Shown piece by piece: positions 8,658-15,000 of a stretch of 15,000 nucleotides of DNA. This stretch comes from Chondrilla cf. caribensis (Eukaryota > Porifera > Demospongiae > Chondrillida > Chondrillidae), in contig OZ026559.1 of assembly GCA_964020155.1 (NCBI GenBank), positions 4,900,674 to 4,915,673 of the forward strand, written 5' to 3'. The translations under genes were made by a program, and so were the position numbers. Every line of letters begins with the position of its first letter. The stretch's first letter is position 1. Under the pieces are notes generated by a model, which saw only the letters and a list, made by a program, of their open reading frames with translations, ran no database searches and was not told where the DNA came from.

Positions 8658-9750
8658 GATCCAGAGGAGAAGAAGAGATTTCAGGACCGACTGCGTCTCA
8701 TCCAGCAGCAAGCGGACATGGCTTCCAGAGAGCCCTTCTACCTCAAGCCCCACACCCTCAAGCAGCCCCTGAACTTGAATTCCTCCTTCTCTGTCTCCTC
8801 ACTCATGAAGAATGAAGTTCAGAAACCAGCTGAGTTGAGCCGCTCTCCTCCAATCTCCCGGTCCACGACCTCCCAACCTGTTCCCCAGTTCGTGAGCGTA
8901 CCCATCTCATGTATCGGGTCTAGATCCTGCTCAAGTGCCTTCCCCTTGAAGATTGAGGGTCTTAGGATGAATTCAGATGGGAGTGGTCGCCCGGGAGGCG
9001 TGTCTCTGAAGCCATCTGGGTCATCGTTGACTACGCCCATACCTTTCATCTCATGCAGTCCGAATGGTGTGCTACAAGCCAACGTTTCGCCACTCCCTCA
9101 AGTGTTCTCGCCCATGATGCCGGTCCAGTCCATATCCCCGCTAGCGTTGACCACATTCACCCCCGGGATATTGATCAGCCCGCCCAATGCAGGTACTTCC
9201 CCTCACAGCATTATGGCAAACTCGGATGCTTCGTCCGGATATAGAACCGGAAGTACGAGTAGCAAAGGTCAAAGGTCGGAGTACACAGTTGGGCAGCATC
9301 ATCCCAAGCCGAACTACCTTCGTGTGGAAGAGGGAGACTCAGAAGAGGAGTACTTCGAGGACTCCTCCAGCTCTGGGCGTGTCACTCCAGCCAACGGAGA
9401 TGAGGATGATTTAGATTGTGTCCCGATATCGATTGATGGGCCACCAGATCAACCTGTCAAAACCGACGGTCAGTGTAGCAGCAGTGGTGACAGTGGTGGT
9501 AGTGATGGGGGGAGGAGTCGTCTCAATGCTGGACTAAGAGTGGAGGAGGACTACCAAAACTCGGAATCCATCGCCTTGACAACCACATACGCTACTACCA
9601 AATCAACCAAGCCCGTGTATGCAGTATCGCTGTCGTCCCCGGTTACCAAGAAGGAGGGGTCTCAAGTGGGGGATACCCATCAAGGCAGTGGCACTGGGGA
9701 ACGCCCTAGCTCGGGCGTGTCCTCCATGTCCTCTGATGCGTCAATAGGAA
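8658..9750 (+). CDS. TFAP2: AP-2 gene, first visible coding exon (Ser/Pro-rich N-terminal region)
   Basis: Open for 364 codons plus one base. The exon probably starts after the AG at 8656-8657, because the 20 codons before the first ATG (8718) read as a charged, Gln-rich helix-like stretch (begins [12 protein letters not shown]) with coding character, and the codon just upstream is TAG. It would follow a phase-0 intron. An alternative is that ATG 8718 is the true start and the bases before it are 5' UTR. It ends at GGAA|GTGAGT, a consensus donor, in phase 1, which matches the acceptor at 11389. The product is rich in Ser and Pro, with an acidic block ([13 protein letters not shown]) near residues 223-235 and another at DEDD. 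No known domain is recognised. Assignment to the AP-2 gene rests on the matching phase and strand; an undetected small exon in between is possible. Confidence 0.78.
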
Positions 9751-12247
9751 GTGAGTGTTGTGTGCACAGGAAGTATTGCGTATGCAGGAAGTGTTGTGTG
9801 CACAGGAAGTATTGCGTATGCAGGAAGTGTTGTGTGCACAGGAAGTATCATGTATGCAGGAAGTGTTGTGTGCACAGGAAGTATCATGTATACTGGAAGT
9901 GTTGTGTGTACAGGAAGTATTGTGTATACAGGAAATGTTTGTGCACAGGAAGTATCTTGTGAAGAGGAAGTGTGTAGTACTGTATGTGGAAGAGAGTTGG
10001 TTAAATTGGGATGTATGGTACCTATGTATGCTGTATACCTACACACACACACACACACACACCATAGTTGCCAACTGTCCCGGATCATCCGGGACATTCA
10101 CGGATTTTTTCAGTGGTAACATGTCCCGTACGGATTGGTGAAATGTCCCGGATTTATCAACAGTAAACCACAGGGTGCAGAATCCGATCGTCTTTATTCA
10201 AATCGTCTTTAGAAGTGCCATAATAATCGATAAACAAGCGCTTCGATTCTATCTAGCTGTTTCATCGTCATTAGTCATTCTCTAGTAGAAGGAATATTCA
10301 GTCTGTTCGATGTTCGTTCGGCAGTGTTCGGCGATCAATGCGACAATTTTAAAGCTCTTGGAAAGACTTGCTCAGGTACTTCGTCGTCAATTCATCAATA
10401 AAATGAGGTAAAAAATAAACTCAGTATTACATTCCTATGGAACATAACGTCTAGTTATCCCTCGAAAATCGTGGCTTTTCAATTCACCAGTGCGCTGACA
10501 GCCACTGCAATATGACGTCATAAACTGATTGTGTTCTTCCATAGATACTAGAGGAAAACCTATGGTTCTTCATACTAATCTACATTTGTGATACATTCAA
10601 TGAATCATTTTATACCTAATGTAATATGATATTCAGCGAGGCTCAAGACTACTTTCACAACTATTTATCAAGCACAAGCAATGATACTAACCTGCATATA
10701 GCTATTCGTTGAGCCATTTTGGCCACAGCATATAGGTGCGGTGGATACATAAGTGTCCCTGAAGGTAAGTTTCAAAGGTTGGCAACTATGACACACACAC
10801 AAACACACAGTACACCCCGCACACAAACACACAGTGCACCCCACACACAAACACACATACACACACAAACACACAGTACACCCCACACACAAACACACAT
10901 ACACACACAAACACACACAAACACACACACACACCACACAGTACACCCCACACGCAAACACACACATAGGTTCTGACCACAACACAGACAAGGGTCCAAG
11001 TGGACTCTTATCAGTGTTTGTTTTATCAGTTTACATTGACAGCTGTTTTCCCATGTTTGGTGAGGGTCTTAATGATGTCAATGAGGACAGGTGGTAGTGT
11101 ACTTAGAAAGCAGACACCTGTATGGCTCCTAGTCATGAATATCATTAATTGTTGGTTTTGGGTTTCATTTGTCAAATCTGTGCCATCTAAATTGGAAGTT
11201 GGTTTGGGAATTTGTCAAATTCCTGGTATGTGTGCATGTGCAAGTGCCCTCGATGTATTATTTATCTTTTTTGTTGGTACTATTTCCAGATCCAATTTTT
11301 TCTTGACATAAGAATTGGTCTGGGAATTTTGCACTTGTTAACATATGATAAACATAATAATATCATGATATTCCCCTGTTTCGATCCAGGTTTCAGTCCG
11401 GATTTGAAATCTGGACTCAGTCCTCCGAGCAGCAGTCTGACCTCGGAGGTGTTCTGCCATGTTCCCGGAAGACTCTCGCTGCTCAGTGCCACACCCAAGT
11501 ACAAGGTGACGGTGGAGGAGATAAAGAGGAGACTGTCCTTCCCGGAGTCACTGAACGCATCCATTCTCGGTGGGATCCTGCGAAGGTGTGTGTGTGGGTG
11601 TGTCTGTGGGTGTATCTGGTACATGAGAAGTATCATTTTGTATGTATGTGTACTGTATGTACTGTGTGTACTGTGTGTACTGTATGTACTGTGTGTACTG
11701 TATGTACTGTATGTACTGTGTGTTTTGTATGTACTGTGTATACTGTATGTACTGTGTATACTGTATGTACTGTGTGTACTGTGTACACCATGTGTACTGT
11801 GTGTACTGTATGTACTGTATGTACTGTATGTACTGTATGTACTGTGTGTACTGTGTGTACTGTGTGTACTGTGTGTACTGTGTTTACTGTGTGTACTGTG
11901 TGTACTGTGTTTACTGTGTTTACTGTATTTACTGTATTTACTATATGTTCTGTGTTATATTTTGGGGAAAATGTTTTTGTGTTTGCAGAGCCAAATCCAA
12001 GAATGGCGGACATCTTTTGAGACAGAAACTAGAGTCAATTGGAGTTAAACTACCTCCAGGCAAGAGGAAGACATCAGAGCTGACGTTATTGACAGCTTTA
12101 GTGGAAGGTGTGTGTGTGGGTGTGGGTGTACGTGCGTGTGTGTGTGCGTGTGTGTGTGCATGTGTGTGTGTGGGTGTGTGGGTGTGTGTGGGTGTACGTG
12201 CGTGTGTGTGTGCATGTGTGTGTGTGCATGTGTGTGTGCATGCATGT

Positions 12248-12300
<53 letters not shown>

Positions 12301-12492
12301 ACTTTTCCCACACACCTCTCATTGATGTTACGTACCTCCTCTCACAGGTGAGGCACGTCATTTAGCAAGTGATTATCAGAGGGTCACTCAAAGGGACTTC
12401 CCCTCAGCCAGTATTGCACAACATATTGCCAAGAAACGTATAAGTTCACACCCAAACTCTAAAGATCACATCCGAGCTGTAAAGGCTGCCAA

Positions 12493-12566
<74 letters not shown>

Positions 12567-13408
12567 CATAGTTCACGAGACAGGTCTCGTTGTAGGGGTT
12601 AATTGACTGAAACTGGGCAGTAAACACTTTCTAGTGGTCATGATATTCCATATAGAACTGTCCCTACATACTAGGTACTCTGTATTAACCGCCCACACCA
12701 GAACAGGTTGGTTGCGTGCTGGTAGGCACAAGGGCGATCAATAGGCAGAGCAGATGTCCACAGTGAACTAGAGCTAGAACTCACCTACTGTGGATGTCAA
12801 TCTACCTCAGCATAAACCACTCCATGATCTACCTCAACATAAACCACTCCGTGATCTAATCTGATCCACATTCACATTGAAAAGGGAGTTGTTGGTAGCT
12901 TCTTATGGATAACTAGTGAAACTCCATCGAACTCATCCATACCATATTCACATTGCTCATGTACTCAAAGTCTCACTAATAATGATATTATGCTTCATTT
13001 GTTCTCAGACATCTGCTGAAGGAACTGCTATCATTGATACAACCCACCATTAATGTGAGGGAGTGGCCAGAGAATTCGGATCAATTAGCTCAGGGTTTGA
13101 CCCGCTACAGTCTTTTAACTCACAGCTTTGGGCCTCTCGCCATGACAACTGCTCTGGATGCTACACTAGGTTGCCTTGACAACCTACAAGCAATTTACGA
13201 AGGTAAACACACCAGGCCTCTGGGAGAACCGTCTCAATATTTCCCACACCACCACCACCACCAACTGGACGGTCAACCGCAGGTACCCATGGAGATGTTG
13301 CCCCTAGCAACTCGAGAACAAATTCTCAACCGCCAAAACACAGTAAAATGTGAAACGTCATCGTCATCCAACGAGTGTCCCATTGTCATGCCTACACACT
13401 TCGAGTGA
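8658..13408 (+). CDS. TFAP2: AP-2 (TFAP2) family transcription factor, 5' partial, five exons
   Basis: CDS joined from 8658-9750, 11390-11585, 11989-12107, 12348-12492 and 13009-13408; it gives 650 residues and a TGA stop. All four introns are GT-AG and all junction codons are completed correctly (Ser365, Arg430, Gly470, Lys518). Seen: residues about 384-588 carry the AP-2 signature in order ([43 protein letters not shown]), collinear with the DNA-binding and helix-span-helix domain. Known for the family: AP-2 proteins are nuclear, bind GC-rich palindromes of the GCCNNNGGC type as dimers, and regulate developmental genes. Residues 1-383 are Ser/Pro-rich with an acidic stretch near 223-250 and are expected to be the activation region; I do not recognise that part. 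The 5' end is incomplete because an in-frame TAG (8655-8657) abuts the first exon. Family assignment is firm; which AP-2 paralogue or lineage is unknown. Confidence 0.93.
9746..9975 (+). repeat. 18/36-bp minisatellite starting at the first intron donor
   Basis: Units AGGAAGTGTTGTGTGCAC and AGGAAGTATTGCGTATGC alternate from 9768 at 18-bp spacing. The first unit, 9746-9767, overlaps the exon end and contains the donor itself (AGGAA|GTGAGTG, with an extra GAGT). If the intron is not spliced, the reading frame continues through the array to TGA 9960-9962, adding about 70 Cys/Lys-rich codons. Confidence 0.92.
10041..10062. repeat. (AC)11 tract, left flank of the transposon
   Basis: Pure AC directly abutting the CATAGTTG end of the element; the other half of the AC tract resumes at 10791. 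Confidence 0.95.
10063..10790. mobile_element. non-autonomous DNA transposon, hAT-like (728 bp)
   Basis: Perfect 13-bp terminal inverted repeats: CATAGTTGCCAAC at 10063-10075 and GTTGGCAACTATG at 10778-10790. ACACACAC lies on both sides (10055-10062 and 10791-10798), compatible with an 8-bp target duplication in an (AC)n tract, although the repeat makes the exact length ambiguous. Subterminal motifs TGTCCCG occur at 10077, 10122 and 10144, plus a perfect 10-bp palindrome arm pair at 10076-10096. There is no transposase frame, so it would depend on a related autonomous element. Inserted in intron 1 of the AP-2 gene. Confidence 0.85.
10791..10967. repeat. AC-rich minisatellite (about 24-bp units)
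   Basis: Units of the form ACACACAAACACACAGTACA followed by CCCC, with ACACATAC insertions. It follows directly on the right end of the transposon. Confidence 0.88.
10968..11389 (+). other. 3' part of AP-2 intron 1
   Basis: Unique T-rich intronic sequence. It ends with a polypyrimidine-like tract and CAG at 11387-11389. Nothing else is recognised. Confidence 0.6.
11390..11585 (+). CDS. TFAP2: AP-2 gene, exon with start of the DNA-binding region
   Basis: Two bases, 64 codons, two bases. The acceptor is a pyrimidine-containing tract ending TCGATCCAG (AG at 11388-11389); the donor is CGAAG|GTGTGT at 11586. It encodes the start of the conserved AP-2 region: [14 protein letters not shown], then [21 protein letters not shown] and LGGILR, a near-perfect family match. 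The codon split at the 3' end (AG|A) restores the Arg of the RRAKSKNGG motif. The first 18 or so codons (Ser/Pro/Leu) link it to the N-terminal region. Confidence 0.95.
11586..11988 (+). repeat. AP-2 intron 2, GT tract plus 9-bp array
   Basis: A 403-bp GT-AG intron. GTGTGTGTGTGGGTGTGTCT abuts the donor. From about 11640 to 11943 a 9-bp unit TGTACTGTG (variants TGTACTGTA, TTTACTGTG) is repeated about 34 times. The last 45 bases are unique and T-rich with a TTACTAT branch-point-like motif near 11937-11943. Confidence 0.93.
11989..12107 (+). CDS. TFAP2: AP-2 gene, basic-region exon
   Basis: 119 bp: one base, 39 codons, one base. The acceptor is TGTTTGCAG (AG at 11987-11988) behind a T-rich tract; the donor is GGAAG|GTGTGT at 12108. 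It encodes AKSKNGG followed by [18 protein letters not shown] and LTLLTALVE, the most conserved basic DNA-contact part of AP-2 proteins. The split Gly codon (G|GT) joins to EARHLA in the next exon. No frameshift or stop is seen. Confidence 0.96.
12108..12347 (+). repeat. AP-2 intron 3, GT-rich with (CG)7 core
   Basis: A 240-bp GT-AG intron, about 80% of it GT-type repeat. It includes (CG)7 at 12251-12264 and a run of strictly alternating purine and pyrimidine from 12192 to 12299. The last 47 bases form a normal pyrimidine-rich acceptor region. Confidence 0.95.
12348..12492 (+). CDS. TFAP2: AP-2 gene, first helix-span-helix exon
   Basis: 145 bp: two bases, 47 codons, two bases. The acceptor is CTCCTCTCACAG (AG at 12346-12347), with a good polypyrimidine tract; the donor is CCAA|GTGAGT at 12493. 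It encodes [19 protein letters not shown] and a basic, alanine-rich stretch, corresponding to the first helix of the AP-2 dimerisation domain. The region after [10 protein letters not shown] is more divergent than the rest, as expected for the span. Confidence 0.94.
12493..13008 (+). other. AP-2 intron 4, (GT)n at the donor then unique sequence
   Basis: A 516-bp GT-AG intron. The donor GTGAGT runs straight into an almost pure (GT)n tract to about 12565. A 27-bp duplication (TCTACCTCARCATAAACCAC then TCCRTGA) occupies 12801-12854. The rest is unique. Failure to splice would stop translation at once (TGA 12494-12496). Confidence 0.9.
13009..13408 (+). CDS. TFAP2: AP-2 gene, last coding exon
   Basis: One base, 132 codons and TGA at 13406-13408. 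The acceptor is TTTGTTCTCAG (AG at 13007-13008). It encodes [11 protein letters not shown], then the second conserved helix region with [12 protein letters not shown] and [19 protein letters not shown], as in the C-terminal half of the AP-2 helix-span-helix. After residue about 588 the conservation is lost: the tail has five histidines (residues 598-602), a Met/Leu-rich stretch and a Ser run (SSSS near 635-638). The tail is probably lineage-specific. Confidence 0.94.
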
Positions 13409-13805
13409 CATTCTTTAATACACAAACACACTATGTATATTGTGTGATTTATATTAGTGTTGTCTGTACTAAACATCAATCATATGCTAATTTATATGTT
13501 TACTATTAGCATGTTAAAGGACCTTTGTATTACATTATCGAATATGGTCCACTGACTTGATTGGAATGAGTTCCATGATTTACTTTTTAACATTTTTATT
13601 ATCAAGCTCTCGATCAAAGACTGAACAAAAACCATCTCAATTAAATTAATCAATTAAACATTATTAATTAGTCATTGTATTGTCATCACATTATTCATGT
13701 GACAGCACTCTTGTAGTGTTTAATTAACATACTGTTTTGTGTTATTTGTAACTTTAATAGTATTTGAATCAATGATTTCAATAAAATGCACTGTTACATT
13801 TTTTT
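13409..13805 (+). other. 3' UTR of the AP-2 gene
   Basis: AT-rich, ORF-free sequence between the TGA and the polyadenylation signal, ending before the 46-bp array. The end is inferred as 10-25 bases past AATAAA. It contains several TTAATTAA-like and ATTTA-like stretches but no recognised regulatory element. Confidence 0.6.
13780..13785 (+). promoter_or_regulatory. polyadenylation signal AATAAA
   Basis: A canonical AATAAA hexamer about 370 bases after the stop codon, followed by a T-rich stretch near 13796-13806 that could serve as the downstream element. It is the only AATAAA between the stop codon and the satellite array that I noted. Confidence 0.7.
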
Positions 13806-13820
13806 ATCCGATACGTAAAT

Positions 13821-14464
13821 GTACAGTAGAACCTCACAATTGAGACCACCTGTGGGACCAGTTGAAGTACAGTAGAACCTCACAATTGAGATCACCTATG
13901 GGACCAGTTGAAGTACAGTAGAACCTCACTATTGAGACCACCTGTGGGACCAGTTGAAGTACAGTAGAGCCTCACTATTGAGACCACCTATGGGACCAGT
14001 TGAAGTACAGTAGAACCTCACAATTGAGATCACCTATGGGACCAGTTGAAGTACAGTAGAACCTCACAATTGAGACCACCTGTGGGACCAGATGAAGTAC
14101 AGTAGAACCTCACAATTGAGACCACCTGTGGGAACAGTTGAAGTACAGTAGAACCTCACAATTGAGACCACCTTTGGGAACAGTTGAAGTACAGTAGAAC
14201 CTCACAATTGAGACCACCTGTGGGACCAGTTGAAGTACAGTAGAACCTCACAATTGAGACCACCTGTGGGACCAGATGAAGTACAGTAGAACCTCACAAT
14301 TGAGACCACCTGTGGGAACAGTTGAAGTACAGTAGAACCTCACAATTGAGACCACCTTTGGGAACAGTTGAAGTACAGTAGAACCTCACAATTGAGACCA
14401 CCTGTGGGACCAGTTGAAGTACAGTAGAGCCTCACTACTGGGGTTACCATTGAGTTGGAGGTGG
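13821..14464. repeat. 46-bp satellite-like array, 13 full units plus a partial
   Basis: Units start GTACAGTAGAACCTCACAAT at 13821 and every 46 bases to 14419; the last is partial and diverged. Each contains TGAGACCACC and GGGACCAGTTGAA (or variants). The two 184-bp blocks 14051-14234 and 14235-14418 are identical in their four-unit variant pattern. Confidence 0.97.
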
Positions 14465-14560
14465 TTCTAATTCTGATAATTGTACATACGTACAGACCAT
14501 AACGTGTGCACATTGCGGGAATTGGATACGGCGTCAAGTACAGCCCTGAAAAGGACATTT
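14465..14560. other. spacer between two arrays
   Basis: About 95 bases of unique sequence; nothing recognised. Confidence 0.5.
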
Positions 14561-15000
14561 AGTACATCATCAGCACATACAGTACATCATCAGCACAGGC
14601 AGTACATCATCAGCACATGCAGTACATCAGGACATGCAGTACATCAGCACATGCAGTACATCAACACATGCAGTACATCATCAGCACATGCAGTACATCA
14701 TCAGCACATGCAGTACATCATCAGCACATGCAGTACATCATCAGCACAGGCAGTACATCAACACATGCAGTACATCATCAGCACATGCAGTACATCAGGA
14801 CATGCAGTACATCAGGACATGCAGTACATCATCAGCACATGCAGTACATCATCAGCACATGCAGTACATCATCAGCACATGCAGTACATCATCAGCACAG
14901 GCAGTACATCAACACATGCAGTACATCATCAGCACATGCAGTACATCATCAACACATGCAGTACATCATCAGCACATGCAGTACATCATCAGCACATGCA
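14561..15000. repeat. 17/20-bp minisatellite, continuing past the window end
   Basis: Units AGTACATCATCAGCACATGC (20 bp) mixed with 17-bp forms AGTACATCAGGACATGC and AGTACATCAACACATGC. About 23 units are visible. A 117-bp block of six units at 14672-14788 is repeated at 14823-14939. Confidence 0.97.

Noticed and set aside
8328..8772. Long frames in three readings through the 15-bp array (Met-Val-Pro-Val-Phe, Asn-Thr-Gly, Cys-Val-His-Gly-Ala)
   Set aside because: Repeat artefacts; the frame used by the downstream exon is closed by TAG at 8655-8657.
11212..12048. A single 278-codon unspliced gene covering the AP-2 start exon
   Set aside because: The AP-2 domain is continuous only if 11586-11988 is removed; the unspliced frame diverges into repeat peptide and a shifted reading of the next exon.
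14561..15000. CRISPR-like array of regular short repeats
   Set aside because: Units are directly adjacent with no unique spacers, and the window is clearly animal nuclear DNA.

Overview
This is animal nuclear DNA rather than prokaryotic. It has one spliced gene with GT-AG introns, an AATAAA polyadenylation signal, very dense (TG)n/(CA)n microsatellites, several minisatellites and short non-autonomous DNA transposons. The species cannot be fixed from the sequence. A non-vertebrate metazoan (a sponge or another marine invertebrate, for example) is a reasonable guess, because the gene encodes a divergent member of the metazoan AP-2 (TFAP2) transcription factor family.

Layout: positions 1-8340 contain no gene I can support. 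They hold microsatellites (543-731, 3857-4051, 5680-5941, 7644-7832), minisatellites (2241-2363, 2651-2925, 3517-3717, 4413-4681, 7026-7385), two related TA-flanked MITE-like elements (1650-1816 and 2365-2525), dispersed repeat pairs, and a compact string of perfect hairpins at 6330-6475.

Positions 8658-13408 (+ strand) are the 3' part of the AP-2 gene: five coding exons (8658-9750, 11390-11585, 11989-12107, 12348-12492, 13009-13408) whose phases join exactly to give 650 codons plus a stop. The first visible exon has an in-frame TAG immediately upstream and opens at a plausible 3' splice site, so one or more 5' exons are missing or lie unrecognised upstream. Exon 1 codes for a long Ser/Pro-rich, partly acidic region. 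Exons 2-5 code for the conserved AP-2 DNA-binding and helix-span-helix dimerisation region, followed by a short His- and Ser-containing tail. A 3' UTR and AATAAA follow.

The most striking feature is that every visible intron is built around tandem repeats that start at or very near the splice site. The introns carry an 18-bp array growing out of the first donor, GT-rich tracts abutting the other donors, a 9-bp array in intron 2, a 108-bp perfectly alternating purine-pyrimidine tract in intron 3, and a 15-bp array running up to the first acceptor. Intron 1 also carries a 728-bp hAT-like non-autonomous transposon inserted in an (AC)n tract.

Downstream of the gene (13821-15000) are two satellite-like arrays, a 46-bp array with a duplicated 184-bp higher-order unit and a 17/20-bp array with a duplicated 117-bp block. 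The second array runs off the end of the window.
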